Positions 1 to 8,895 are shown, numbered from the stretch's first letter. The stretch is DNA of 64,000 bases from Spirochaetaceae bacterium (GCA_025358255.1 JANYKC010000069.1:1-64000); one strand, 5' to 3'. Notes: generated by a model from the sequence alone, not told the origin. Numbers and translations are program-made.

Positions 1-1
1 G

Positions 2-1000
2 CCATTCAAGGCGATGGTGAACGAGATCCTCCGCGACATGGATGAAGCCTTGGACGCGATCTACGCGGACTCAGGAAGGCCGTCGATCGCGCCCGAATAT
101 CTGCTCCGGGCCTCCATTTTGCAGATCCTCTATTCGATCCGGAGCGAGAGAGCGCTCATGGAGGAGATCGAGTTTAACATTCTCTTCCGCTGGTTTGTCG
201 GACTCGGCCTCGACGCGCCGGTGTGGGACCACTCCACTTTCACGAAGAACCGGGACCGGCTGCTCGAGTCCGACATCGCGAAGCTCTTTTTTGCGAAGGT
301 CGTGGAGCGGGCGAAGCGAAAGAGGTTTCTCTCCGACGAGCATTTCACCGTGGACGGTTCCCTCATTGAGGCATGGGCAAGCATGAAGAGCTTCCAACCC
401 AAGGATGGGGGCAATGACAAGGACGGCACTGCTGGCGGTGGCAGCAATCCCGACGTGGATTTCCGCGGCCAGAAGCGGAGCAACGACACCCATGAGTCGA
501 AGACGGACACGGACGCGCGGCTTTACCGGAAATCAAATGGATCCGAATCAAAGCTTGCCTATCTTGGGCATGTACTCATGGAGAACCGAAACGGTCTTGC
601 CGTAGATGTCGAGGTGACGCTTGCCACGGGTACCGCGGAGCGCGATGCCGCACTGGCGATGGCGGGTAGGCTCGGCGGGCGGAAGCGCCGGACGCTCGGC
701 GCGGACAAGGGATATGACGCGCTGGCATTTGCCGAGGACCTGAGGGAACTCAACATCACGCCGCACATCGCGCGGCGAAAGGGCGGCAAGTCGGTGGACG
801 GCAGGACGACCCGGCATGAGGGCTACGCAGTCAGCCAGCGAAAGCGGAAGAGGGTCGAGGAGATCTTCGGCTGGGCCAAGACCGTGGGTTTGATCAGGAA
901 AGCCAAGATGCGAGGCAAGGAGAAGATCGACTGGCTCTTCACGATGTGCATCGCGGTTTTCAACCTTGTACGGATGCGGAACATGGAGGCAGAGGCATGA
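2..1000 (+). CDS. IS5-family transposase, N-terminus cut by window edge
   Basis: DDE transposase that catalyses movement of the surrounding element. The reading frame is already open at base 2 (residues PFKA before the first ATG at 14), and the family normally has about 15-20 residues ahead of this point, so the real start is outside the window and the ATG at 14 is internal. The N-terminal DUF772-like helix-rich domain is seen in YSIRSERALMEE, FRWFVGLG and VWDHSTFTKNRDRL. The catalytic region shows FTVDGSLIEAW (first Asp), LGADKGYD (second Asp) and RKRVEEIFGWAK (Glu). No frameshift is visible, so the protein could be active if the 5' part is intact. Confidence 0.9.
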   Translation, partial: PFKAMVNEILRDMDEALDAIYADSGRPSIAPEYLLRASILQILYSIRSERALMEEIEFNILFRWFVGLGLDAPVWDHSTFTKNRDRLLESDIAKLFFAKVVERAKRKRFLSDEHFTVDGSLIEAWASMKSFQPKDGGNDKDGTAGGGSNPDVDFRGQKRSNDTHESKTDTDARLYRKSNGSESKLAYLGHVLMENRNGLAVDVEVTLATGTAERDAALAMAGRLGGRKRRTLGADKGYDALAFAEDLRELNITPHIARRKGGKSVDGRTTRHEGYAVSQRKRKRVEEIFGWAKTVGLIRKAKMRGKEKIDWLFTMCIAVFNLVRMRNMEAEA

Positions 1001-1112
1001 TACGTCATGCCCCCGCGCGCTCCCTTCGGGGCGCGACGGTCGGCCGCGAGGCCTTTCAGGGGCACGTGGAGCCCCAAGATCGACTTTTGCTAGTTATTTC
1101 AAGGCAAAAATG

Positions 1113-1140
1113 CCGGGCGGGCCCTTCGGGCCACGCCCGG
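1113..1140 (+). terminator. GC-rich hairpin at end of IS element
   Basis: CCGGGCG pairs with CGCCCGG, and inside it GGCCC pairs with GGGCC around a TTC loop with one bulged A. There is no T-run, so it is either a weak transcription stop after the transposase or a structural part of the IS tail. Confidence 0.4.
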
Positions 1141-1270
1141 TAGCTGGAATTTCAACAGCCTGCTATATCTGCAAGGCCATCCTCTAAAAGCTCTTCCACG
1201 AAAGGATCGCTGCCCGCAACGAGGGGCGAGGCTGCGTTTTCACCCCAAGTCTCCAGGACAAGGACCGGCC

Positions 1271-2396
1271 ATGGGTATACTTGAGGTCGAGGATGAAGCG
1301 GATGCCGCGATTCTTGTGCAGGAGGCGCCAAGGCGGGAAGGCATCGAGACAAGGAGGGCCGGGTCCACCGGGGAAGCCCTTGGCCAGATCGGCGTGTAGG
1401 GGCGGCATTGGCGTCGATCTGCGCAAGCTTGCGAAAGCCCGATCCCCGTAGGGGAATCGCCATCCTCCTTGAGGGGGAGGCCGGCTCCGGCAAAGAGCTG
1501 GTTGCCCGGAACACTTTAATCGTCAATCTGGATTCGGGCGGCCAACTCATCGGCGCCACCTGCAGCCCCTTCAATGCCGAACTGCAAAGCGGCGAGCCCT
1601 TTGGTTGCGACCGGGGAGCTTTCACCGCTTCCCCAGGAGCCATTGGACCAAGGCCCAGGGGGAAGGTAGGGAAGCTCGGCCTTGCCAAGGGCGGCTCCCT
1701 TTCCCTGGATGAAGTGACGCAGATGCCGCCGGGCTTGCAGGCCAGGTTCCTTCGCATCCGAGAGGAAGGGAGCTTACGCCGGATCGGAGGCAAGGCAACC
1801 GTCCCCCTCGAATGCCGGCTTGTCTTCTCGTCCAGCCTGGACCTCCGCGATGCGGTCGCCAAGGCGCGTTTCCGCGAAAATCTACGGAGGCGCCTTTGTG
1901 GCTGCCGGCTCAGGATTCCATCGCTGCGCGAAAGGCAGGATGAGATCACAGCTCTTGCCGTACGCTTCCTCAAGGGGCTGTCTACACCCGGGCTCTCCAC
2001 CAGCCGCATCGAGACGGGGGCTTTCGCCGAACTAGGGTCGAGGCCTTGGCCCGGCAACATGCGCGAACTCCAGGAAGCCATTGCCGCCTGGGCGCTTTCC
2101 GAAAGCGGGGGGATCCTGCGCGTCTCGGCTTTCCGTCGGGTCCTCGCAAACCCTTACCTTCGCGCGCGGCAAGGTCCCGCACGGGGAAAAACCCTCCGTT
2201 CTCTCTGGAAGCCATGGTCCTCCCCCGTAGGCCTTTCAGGCTGGCCGACCTCGAGCGCGACATTGTCCGCAAGACGCTCGAGAAATTCGGGGGGAACAAG
2301 TCCAGGACGGCGGAATTCCTCGGGATTTCGCGTTCCCAGCTCTACGACAAGCACGCCGAGCAGCCCCCGTCCTCACGCGCTTCGCCGAGGAGTTGA
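1271..2396 (+). pseudogene. Decayed NtrC-type sigma-54 response regulator
   Basis: Remnants of a three-domain enhancer-binding regulator lie in order but in three reading frames. The ATG at 1271 opens a receiver N-terminus (MGILEVEDEADAAILVQEA) that stops at 1397-1399 after 42 codons, so most of the receiver, including the phospho-acceptor Asp, is gone. From about 1408, in another frame, an AAA+ domain shows a Walker A (GEAGSGKE), a damaged GAFTGA loop (GAFTAS), a Walker B-like GGSLSLDEV and WPGNMRELQ. A further frame change between about 2160 and 2210 leads to a Fis-type helix-turn-helix (LERDIVRKTLEKFGGNKSRT, then FLGISRSQLYDK), which ends abnormally. The adjacent IS may have helped inactivate it. 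An intact relative without the Fis domain lies at 7034. Confidence 0.8.
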
Positions 2397-2430
2397 CAGG
2401 GGCGGCGGCAGGGAAGGATAGTGTTTAGCC

Positions 2431-4008
2431 ATGAATAAGCAAGAACCCGCCGTCCGCCGTCGGCTCGCCTGGGGAGCCATCGCCTTCGCCATGGTCCTCT
2501 TTTCCGCCGTGTCCATATCGGTTCCCGGTGCCTTCGCCCAAGGACAGGATCCCAAGGTCCAGGAATTGCGGCGCTATTTCCAGACCATCGAAAGCGCCTA
2601 CCAGTTCATCATCCAGAACTATGTCGATGAAGTGGACGCGAAAAAGCTTTATGAAGGCGCGATGAAAGGCATGCTCGATGCCCTCGGTGATCCATATTCC
2701 CTCTTCCTTGACGAGAAGACCTGGAACTACCTCAACGACACGACCATCGTGGGCCAGTTCGGCGGCATTGGCATCTCGATCGCCAAGCAGGCCATCCCGG
2801 CAAGCGCGCCGGCGGACACGCCATCCTACGTGGAGGTGTTTTCCGTGTTCGACGGCACGCCTGGCTACAAGGCCGGATTCATGCCGGGAGACCTGATCAC
2901 CAAGATCGCCGGGGAGACCACCGCTCCCCTCCTTATCGACGAGGTCATGAAGAAGATCCGGGGCGAGCCCGGAACCAAGGTCACCTTGAGCATCCGCAGG
3001 GGCATCTCGAACTTCGACATCACCGTCACCCGTGCCATCATCGAGATCCCGACCGTGAAAAGCGGCCTAATCCCGACCGGACCGGGCAACGTCGCCTATC
3101 TCCGCATCATGGAGTTCTCGCCCCAGACCTACGGAAGGGTCAAGGATGCCCTCAAGACCTTCGACCAGGCTGGCTATCGGGCCATGATCCTCGACCTTCG
3201 CTCGAACCCGGGCGGCCTCCTCAACTCGGCCGTCCAGATCGCCGATCTTTTCCTTGACTCCGGCGTCATCGTCTCCACAAAAGGAAGGAGTTCCTACGAG
3301 AATGTGGTGAGCTCGGCCCGTGCTGACCTCAGTGTCGGCAAGGACAAGACCATCGTGATCCTCATCAACAAGGGGTCGGCTTCCGCGGCCGAGATCCTCG
3401 CCGGAGCCCTCAAGGACAACAAGCGGGCCTATCTCGTAGGCGAGAACAGCTACGGCAAGGGCTCGGTCCAGCAAATCATCCCCGTGGACGACACCGGTTT
3501 CAAGCTCACGATGGCGCGCTACTACACGCCAAGCGACGAGAACATCGACAAGACCGGCATTCCAGCCGACCTCGAATCCAAGGACCTGTCCCTGAACGAA
3601 GCGGAAACCCTCGACCTCCAGAAGCTCGCCAACGCCGCGTCCATCGAGGTCTGGGTGAAGGATCATGCATCCGCCACCGTCGCCGAGCGCAATGGCTTCG
3701 CCGCCAGCCTCATGCCGACCTACCCGGCGCTGAAGGAAAGCCTCCTCCGTCGCCTCGTTCGTGACGAGCTGACCAGGAAGAACCCGAGCCAGCCGGCTTT
3801 CGACCTCGAATTCGACACCATGCTCGCCGATGCCCTCAAGGCGATCGACTTCCCTGATTACACCGCGAGGCTGCAGGCCGCCAAGACAGTCAAGGAACTT
3901 GTATCAGCCAAGAGAGCCGCAGCGGCCCTCGCCTCGCCCGGCTCTGCGGCTTCGCCTGGGGCGGCGGCTTCGCCTGGCTCGACAAGCTCGACCACGCCGA
4001 AGAATTAG
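2431..4008 (+). CDS. S41 C-terminal processing protease (CtpA/Prc type)
   Basis: Exported serine protease that trims or degrades envelope proteins from their C-termini. The 525 residues start with a charged n-region and hydrophobic stretch (about 11-36) ending AFA, a probable signal peptide. A PDZ domain lies at about 105-200 (GGIGISI, GDLITKIAGE), followed by the S41 core. The catalytic Ser318 sits in NKGSASAAEI and the general base Lys343 in SYGKGSVQQ, with the 25-residue spacing seen in the family. The C-terminal 30 residues are a low-complexity Ala/Ser/Pro/Gly tail with repeated ASPG units. Length and motif order are normal. A hairpin follows the gene and rsmE starts 57 bases downstream. 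Confidence 0.93.
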   Translation: MNKQEPAVRRRLAWGAIAFAMVLFSAVSISVPGAFAQGQDPKVQELRRYFQTIESAYQFIIQNYVDEVDAKKLYEGAMKGMLDALGDPYSLFLDEKTWNYLNDTTIVGQFGGIGISIAKQAIPASAPADTPSYVEVFSVFDGTPGYKAGFMPGDLITKIAGETTAPLLIDEVMKKIRGEPGTKVTLSIRRGISNFDITVTRAIIEIPTVKSGLIPTGPGNVAYLRIMEFSPQTYGRVKDALKTFDQAGYRAMILDLRSNPGGLLNSAVQIADLFLDSGVIVSTKGRSSYENVVSSARADLSVGKDKTIVILINKGSASAAEILAGALKDNKRAYLVGENSYGKGSVQQIIPVDDTGFKLTMARYYTPSDENIDKTGIPADLESKDLSLNEAETLDLQKLANAASIEVWVKDHASATVAERNGFAASLMPTYPALKESLLRRLVRDELTRKNPSQPAFDLEFDTMLADALKAIDFPDYTARLQAAKTVKELVSAKRAAAALASPGSAASPGAAASPGSTSSTTPKN

Positions 4009-4011
4009 GCT

Positions 4012-4035
4012 AAGCGGGGCGGAGACGCCCCGCTT
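4012..4035 (+). terminator. 10-bp hairpin after S41 protease gene
   Basis: AAGCGGGGCG pairs perfectly with CGCCCCGCTT around a GAGA loop, three bases after the stop codon. There is no long T-run (only TTTT 20 bases on), so termination may be partial and allow read-through into rsmE. Confidence 0.55.
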
Positions 4036-4065
4036 CAGGCACGCTTTTCACAAGGACTTGCGTCC

Positions 4066-4914
4066 ATGCGACAGTTCATCCTTCCCGCCGACTGGGACGG
4101 CAGCCCGACCTGCCCCATTGTTGGCGGGCCAGCACGCTACCTCCTCAGGGTGCTTCGCCTCTCCGCTGGAGACGCCTTTGCCGGACTCGATCCTGAGGGC
4201 AAGAGGCGGGACTGTATCGTGCTGGAAACGGGATCCGACTCCCTCCTCGTCTCGGTTGGCCCACCGCGGGAGGCCGGGGAAAGCCTGCCGGACACCCGCG
4301 GCTCCCGCATGCGGGAAAGCAAAAAGGATACCCGAAGTAACGACGGGACCGGACGCATCGGGCTTCCGCGCATGATCCTCATTCAGGGAATCACCAAGGG
4401 ACCGGCGATGGACCTCATCGTGCGCCAGGCCGCCGAAGCCGGGATCGCACGCCTCATTCCCTTTGCGGCGCGGCACTCGGTCGCCATGGCAAAAGACGGA
4501 GCTTCCGGAGGCTCGGGCGTGAAGGTAGAGCGCTGGTCAAAGATCGCGCTCGCAGGGCTCCAGCAATCGGGCTCAGCCATCCGCACCATTGTGGAGGCCC
4601 CTGCAAGCCTTGCGGAGCTTGGCGACAGGCTCAGCCCCCCATGCGGGAAACGGCTTTGCCTCCTCCTCCACGAGACACCACTTGCACAGACCAGCCTCCA
4701 CGAGTATCTTGGCGACGCGCCCGAGGAAATTGTCCTCTGCGTCGGCCCCGAGGGCGGTTTTGCCCGGGAAGAGGTCGACCACTTCCTGGCTGCCGGGTTC
4801 CGGCCCCTTCTTCTTCCGGGCGCCATCCTGCGTGCCGAGACCGCCGCCCTCTTTGCGGTCGCCTCGGTAGAGATCATCCTCTCGGAGCATCGATCATGGA
4901 TTCCCTGTCTTTGA
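4066..4914 (+). CDS. rsmE: 16S rRNA (uracil-1498-N3)-methyltransferase
   Basis: SPOUT-class SAM-dependent enzyme that methylates N3 of U1498 in the 30S subunit. The 282-residue protein has an N-terminal PUA-like RNA-binding part (RYLLRVLRLSAGDAF) and a C-terminal knotted methyltransferase. The signature is LCVGPEGGFAREEVDHF, then LLLPGAILRAETAALF, which forms the SAM pocket. Residues 70-110 contain a hydrophilic insertion with little similarity to the family. AAGGAC lies about 8 bases before the ATG. The last 19 bases overlap the start of the next gene, suggesting translational coupling. Confidence 0.92.
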   Translation: MRQFILPADWDGSPTCPIVGGPARYLLRVLRLSAGDAFAGLDPEGKRRDCIVLETGSDSLLVSVGPPREAGESLPDTRGSRMRESKKDTRSNDGTGRIGLPRMILIQGITKGPAMDLIVRQAAEAGIARLIPFAARHSVAMAKDGASGGSGVKVERWSKIALAGLQQSGSAIRTIVEAPASLAELGDRLSPPCGKRLCLLLHETPLAQTSLHEYLGDAPEEIVLCVGPEGGFAREEVDHFLAAGFRPLLLPGAILRAETAALFAVASVEIILSEHRSWIPCL

Positions 4915-5639
4915 ACCGCATATCCGTCCTTGGCGTCCCGGTCGACATCCTCCCCGAAGACCGGATCGAGGAAGTGGTCGCCTCTTTCGAGGACGGTAAG
5001 AACCACCAAGTCGTACTCCTGTCGCTTTGGGACCTCATGCGCGCAAAGCGCAACCTCGAATACCGCACGATGATCGCCGGAGCGAGCCTTGTCCTCCCCA
5101 TCTCCCTGTCCATCGTCCATGGTGCCCGCTTCCTCAAGCGCCAGGAACCCGTGCGCTACATGCCCTTCGATTTCGCGATCAAGGTCCTCGGCGCCCTCGA
5201 AAGGAAGGGCAAAAGCGTCTACCTCCTCGGCTCCACACGGACCCGGCTCCAGCGGGCCGAGATGAACATCAAGTCCACCTTCCCCGGTGTCCGCGTCGTC
5301 GGCCGCTACACTGGTCGCTACCCGAAAAATGTCGAACCGTCCATCATCGAAGCGGTGCGAAAAGCCACGCCAAGCCTCCTCCTTGTCGGGTTGGGCGTCC
5401 CAGGCAAGGAGCGTTGGATACCGCGCAACCTGCCGAGGTTCAACTCAGGCATCTATCTCTGGTGCTCGGACCTGTTCGAGGTCTTCGCAAAAAGCCACGG
5501 GAAGCCATCACCTGAACTTTTCAGGAAGGGCCTGGAATGGTTGCCGTATTGGCTGAGGAAACCCTGGAGAATCTACCGGGTTTTCATTTTTTTCTGGTTC
5601 GAAGTGCACCTCCTCTTCGCAAGGATCAAGGGCAACTAG
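4896..5639 (+). CDS. WecG/TagA/CpsF-family glycosyltransferase
   Basis: 247-residue GT26-family protein, expected to transfer an N-acetylaminosugar (ManNAc or ManNAcA type) to a lipid-linked intermediate in surface polysaccharide or teichoic acid-like synthesis on the cytoplasmic face of the membrane. Family signs are the N-terminal ILGVPVD-like strand (SVLGVPVDILPED), the YLLGSTRTRLQRAEMNIKS segment, GRYTGRYP, and LLLVGLGVPGKERWI. The C-terminus is hydrophobic and aromatic (YRVFIFFWFEVHLLF), suggesting membrane association. The start at 4896 is chosen because the frame upstream is only a shadow of rsmE. The stop codon touches the end of the neighbouring insertion sequence. Confidence 0.85.
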   Translation: MDSLSLNRISVLGVPVDILPEDRIEEVVASFEDGKNHQVVLLSLWDLMRAKRNLEYRTMIAGASLVLPISLSIVHGARFLKRQEPVRYMPFDFAIKVLGALERKGKSVYLLGSTRTRLQRAEMNIKSTFPGVRVVGRYTGRYPKNVEPSIIEAVRKATPSLLLVGLGVPGKERWIPRNLPRFNSGIYLWCSDLFEVFAKSHGKPSPELFRKGLEWLPYWLRKPWRIYRVFIFFWFEVHLLFARIKGN

Positions 5640-6865
5640 AGTGCTACCGAGAATGTTGGGAAATGCATTCCCGCTTCACGCTGAGATATAAGCGGGACGG
5701 CGCTCGAACCCATCCCTTAGAGGCGTCTTGCGAAGTCCAAGCCAGGTGTCTTCTCCGCATTCGGTCAGGCTTGTACGCGAATGCCAAGCACGCTTTTGCC
5801 AAATATCCCTGAGTCCTTTGCGAATCTCGGCGCTATCCAAACCTGCGACTACAGCATGGCTGCGGCTGTCACCCCGTGACCGATGGCATTTCCGGAAATT
5901 GTGGAAAAACAGATACAATGTCATCCGCTCCATCTGGGCATTCACATTCCGCCCGAAACAGACGGTCTCCCGTACATGTTCGTGCAGGTCTTTTCGAATC
6001 TCGCGATCCAGGTAATTCACCGAGAAAAGGGGATTCTTCAAGGTGCGGGAGGCGCGGGAGGAGATGGTCATATGGACGAGGCGACCTTGCTTTTGCATGG
6101 CCGATGCACAGGCCGAACCCGCAATGCCGCGAGGGTAATCCAGCTTCTCATCTGTCCACAATTCGAGAAAGGGACGAGCTTCATCAGAAAGAACTGAGAG
6201 CGATGCCAAGGCGATTCGAGAAAAGGATTTTTCAGTGCCCTTTGGGTCTGGATGAAACTGGAGCTCAAGCTTTGCCCGCTTTTTCTTTTGGCAGGCGGTC
6301 ATGGCCCCCTTCCTTCGGAGGGTGACATGGTCGCATTCGTATGCAAATTGCGAAATGCGGCCGACAAGGAGGTGGATGTTGTTCGGGTGGAACTGCGACA
6401 CGCAAAAGCTCTCGAACCCGTCGGCGGCAAGATCTTCCACAGGAATGCGTGATGAGGAAAGCAGCGAATCGAATGCGAGGACCTGTCGGGCGGCTCGTCC
6501 TATGCGGTTCTGGATGGACTTTCCCGCGACCTTGTATGCGCGACCTAATGCCCTGATGCTCGAGCATGAGGACAAGCGTTCTGTAAGGTCGTCATAGTCA
6601 TAGACCCGCTTAAGCCAGCAGTCGACCCGGAAAGTCTGTACCGAAAAGGTTTTTCCGCATGTCGAACAACGAAAGCGATTCACCTTCCCAAAAACCTTGG
6701 TCGAGTAGGATCCCCAGGATTCATAGGCTGTAAAGGGATTTGACCTATCATGCCAATGTTCGGAACATAGGGAATTCGAACAAAAGGGCGGCTTGAATTT
6801 GCTCATGCCTGCCTACGCCAGTTGCAGGCGCGCTCGATTGAGTGCCAACAATCTCGGTGGCACTC
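5639..6865. mobile_element. Complete insertion sequence with 19-bp terminal inverted repeats
   Basis: Left end GTGCTACCGAGAATGTTGG (5641-5659) and right end CCAACAATCTCGGTGGCAC (6845-6863) are inverted copies with two mismatches; GAG/CTC just outside extends the match to 22 bp. Between them lies a single zinc-finger transposase gene on the minus strand. Base composition is visibly lower in GC than the flanks, suggesting recent acquisition. No clear target duplication is seen. The left end abuts the stop codon of the glycosyltransferase gene. The same end sequence recurs at 22368-22426 and 42357-42375. Confidence 0.85.
5676..6806 (-). CDS. Zinc-finger transposase of resident insertion sequence
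   Basis: 376-residue protein filling the element bounded by the 19-bp inverted repeats. The N-terminus carries a CxxxxC...CSTCG zinc ribbon (FCSNSLCSEHW, then FRCSTCGKTFS), followed by a helix-turn-helix-like stretch (RALGRAYKVAGKSIQNRIGR). Candidate acidic catalytic residues are the Asp in DLAADGFESF, the Asp in LELWTDEKLD, and an acidic residue in NYLDREIRKD or DLHEHVRETVCFGRN. I recognise the zinc-ribbon transposase architecture (loosely IS1/IS1595-like) but cannot assign the IS family. The frame is intact. The stop lies 35 bases inside one repeat and the start 39 bases inside the other. Confidence 0.8.
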   Translation of the reverse strand: MSKFKPPFCSNSLCSEHWHDRSNPFTAYESWGSYSTKVFGKVNRFRCSTCGKTFSVQTFRVDCWLKRVYDYDDLTERLSSCSSIRALGRAYKVAGKSIQNRIGRAARQVLAFDSLLSSSRIPVEDLAADGFESFCVSQFHPNNIHLLVGRISQFAYECDHVTLRRKGAMTACQKKKRAKLELQFHPDPKGTEKSFSRIALASLSVLSDEARPFLELWTDEKLDYPRGIAGSACASAMQKQGRLVHMTISSRASRTLKNPLFSVNYLDREIRKDLHEHVRETVCFGRNVNAQMERMTLYLFFHNFRKCHRSRGDSRSHAVVAGLDSAEIRKGLRDIWQKRAWHSRTSLTECGEDTWLGLRKTPLRDGFERRPAYISA

Positions 6866-7033
6866 CCTACGGCTTAAAGAGAGTGCTAGCTCGATAGTTC
6901 CTTCTATTAGCCAACTCACAGTCGTCATGCTATACAGATATAAAGCCTGACATGGCACGAACCGCTCCGCCCGCGCATAATATGCGCGTTATTTTTCCTA
7001 TTCTTCGCAGAACGATGCTAAGGTCGGGGCAAT

Positions 7034-8128
7034 ATGAAAACGATCCTCGACGTGGAACCCGATTCCCGAGAGGCGAGTGCGCTAGCTGCTGTGCTTGCGA
7101 ATGAATTTCACCTTGTGCATTGCGCCGAAAACCACCAGGCCGCCGACCATGTCTCCAGCGAAAAGCCAGCGGTTGTGCTGGTCGACCTTTCCCTGCCTTT
7201 GGAAAGTGGGCTTCGCCTCATTTCGAGCATCTCTGGCGGCAATTCTGCGCTCCCCGTCATCGCGATGAGCAGGAATGTCGACCCTCAGACTGTTGTGAGC
7301 GCCATACGGCATGGAGCTTCGGACTTCCTTTCCAAACCGCTCAATCTCGAGGATGTACGCGCCGCGATCCACCGGGCGATAGTCCCGCCTTCGCCCGGTC
7401 CTTTCATCGGCTCAAGCGCGGCGATATTGCGGGTGACGGACACCCTGCGCAAATACGCCCGGCATGAATACCCCGTCCTCATCCTGGGCGAGAGCGGCAC
7501 GGGAAAGGAGCTCGCCGCACGGGCGATCCACGCCCTTTCTCCGCGATTGGCCATGCCTTTCGCCCCGCGCAACTGCGCGGCCTTCCCTGAGGAGCTGATT
7601 GAAAGCGAGCTGTTCGGCTCGTCCCGCGGGGCTTTCACCGGGGCGATCGAGCGTCCTGGCGCCTTCGAGCTCGCCGATGGAGGCACGCTCTTCCTGGACG
7701 AAATTGGCGAAGCCTGCGCCGCGATCCAGGCCAAGCTCCTGCGTGTCCTCGAGACCGGTGAGCTCTGGCGCCTGGGCGACCGCCACATGCGGAAGGCAGA
7801 CGTCCGCCTGGTCAGCGCGACGTCACGAAATCTCAAGGAAGCGGCGGACCGAGGGCTTTTCCGCCATGACCTGCTGTACCGGATCGATACGCTCGTCCTT
7901 GAGATCCCGCCTCTGCGCGATCGCCGCGAGGACGTTCCCGAGCTAGCGGCCTTCTTCGCGAGGAACGCGGCGGGCTCGCGAAAGCGGTTCTCCGCTTTCG
8001 CGCTCGAGCGCATGGTCGACGAGCAGTGGCCGGGCAATATCCGCCAGCTCAAGAATGTCGTCCATCGAGCGATAGTCCTGTCTGGGGAGCGCGAGGAAAT
8101 CGGCGAGGAATTTGTCGTGGTTTACTGA
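7034..8128 (+). CDS. Sigma-54 activator response regulator lacking a DNA-binding domain
   Basis: Two-component output protein that uses ATP to open sigma-54 promoters. The 364 residues comprise a receiver (1-120) with phospho-acceptor Asp51 (VVLVDLSLP) and Lys101 (FLSKP), then an AAA+ domain (about 125-355) with Walker A GESGTGKE (152-159), an intact GAFTGA loop (199-204), Walker B GGTLFLDEIGE and WPGNIRQLKNV. The protein ends 15-20 residues after this last motif, so the Fis-type helix-turn-helix is absent. The acidic pair near the receiver N-terminus is degenerate (DVEPDSRE). Family members without HTH, such as FlgR-type activators, work from solution without enhancer sites. The 3' end overlaps the convergent trmJ by 7 bases. 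Confidence 0.9.
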   Translation: MKTILDVEPDSREASALAAVLANEFHLVHCAENHQAADHVSSEKPAVVLVDLSLPLESGLRLISSISGGNSALPVIAMSRNVDPQTVVSAIRHGASDFLSKPLNLEDVRAAIHRAIVPPSPGPFIGSSAAILRVTDTLRKYARHEYPVLILGESGTGKELAARAIHALSPRLAMPFAPRNCAAFPEELIESELFGSSRGAFTGAIERPGAFELADGGTLFLDEIGEACAAIQAKLLRVLETGELWRLGDRHMRKADVRLVSATSRNLKEAADRGLFRHDLLYRIDTLVLEIPPLRDRREDVPELAAFFARNAAGSRKRFSAFALERMVDEQWPGNIRQLKNVVHRAIVLSGEREEIGEEFVVVY

Positions 8129-8868
8129 CCTGGACCCCCGCTTGACCTCTTTTTTTCCGAAAGGGCAGCCAGCTTGTGGAAAAACGCCTCAAGGTAACGA
8201 AGCTCCGAAGGCGAAAGCGCCGCCCGCTCTGCGGTATCGCGGAGGAGCTCCTTGAGTTCGGTCCCTTGGTTGAGCCTGAAGAAGCCGAGCTCGCCTAGGC
8301 GCAGGGCGATTCGAGCCACCGCTTCGTCGATGTCATTCCGTATCGCCGGTTCATAGCTTCCTGTCCGCTTTTCCAGTGATGCCCGCCTGACTTCGTAACA
8401 GGAGATCTGAACTGCCTGGGCCAGGTTGAGCGAAGGGAATATGCCAGAGGTTGGGATATGGACCGCCAAGCTGCAAAGGTCAAGCTCGTCGGCGGAAAGG
8501 CCTGTGCGCTCATTCCCGAAAACCAGGCATACCTGTCCCGCTCCACGCTGCCATGCCTGTCTGGCGAAGGACTCGGCGTCCACCGAGAAGGATTTCCTCC
8601 TTTCGCCCCGGCGGCGCGTGAAGCCGGCGGAGAGGGTGGACGCGCCAAGGGCCTCTGCCAGGCTGGGGAAACGCCGAGCGCCATCGTACACGTCGGCTGC
8701 ATGGACGGCCAAGGTCCGTAGCCGCACCTCGTCATAGTCGGGGCAATCGGCAAGGATCAGGTGGGTGATGCCCATGGTCTTCATGGCGCGACAGGCCGAG
8801 CCCACGTTGCCCGCTTCCTCGGCATGGCAAAGAACGACGGAGAATCTGGAAAGGTCGGGCTCTGCCAT
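8122..8868 (-). CDS. trmJ: TrmH/SpoU-family tRNA 2'-O-methyltransferase, TrmJ type
   Basis: SPOUT methyltransferase that 2'-O-methylates nucleotide 32 of tRNAs, by family. The 248-residue protein has the TrmJ N-terminal signature VLCHAEEAGNVGSACRAMKTMGI (motif 1, with Asn and Arg of the active site). Motif 2 is LVFGNERTGLSADELDLC, and motif 3 is HIPTSGIFPSLNLAQAVQI. A C-terminal helical extension of about 80 residues, as in TrmJ rather than TrmL, supports the specific name. The start at 8868 has GAGGAG about 6 bases upstream. It converges with the sigma-54 activator gene and diverges from the SDR gene, sharing a short intergenic space of about 110 bases. Confidence 0.85.
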   Translation of the reverse strand: MAEPDLSRFSVVLCHAEEAGNVGSACRAMKTMGITHLILADCPDYDEVRLRTLAVHAADVYDGARRFPSLAEALGASTLSAGFTRRRGERRKSFSVDAESFARQAWQRGAGQVCLVFGNERTGLSADELDLCSLAVHIPTSGIFPSLNLAQAVQISCYEVRRASLEKRTGSYEPAIRNDIDEAVARIALRLGELGFFRLNQGTELKELLRDTAERAALSPSELRYLEAFFHKLAALSEKKRSSGGPGQ

Positions 8869-8895
8869 GGTGCTCTCCTCGCGGCATGGCGCGCC

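Larger units (their letters stand above)
1..1163 (+). mobile_element. IS5-family-like insertion sequence, right part
   Basis: The window opens inside an insertion sequence. It contains a DDE transposase reading right, about 110 bases of non-coding tail, and a probable right end near 1151-1163 (TTCAACAGCCTG), a sequence typical of IS5/IS1182-type termini. The left end lies outside the window, so element length and target duplication cannot be seen. The decayed regulator begins about 100 bases beyond the right end. Confidence 0.75.

Noticed and set aside
5690-5715. tRNA-like TCGAACCC sequence
   Set aside because: It lies inside the transposase gene and no cloverleaf can be drawn around it.
6940-7033. 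Sigma-54 promoter (TGGCACG) upstream of the sigma-54 activator gene
   Set aside because: TGGCACG is present, but the -12 GC element is not at the required distance.
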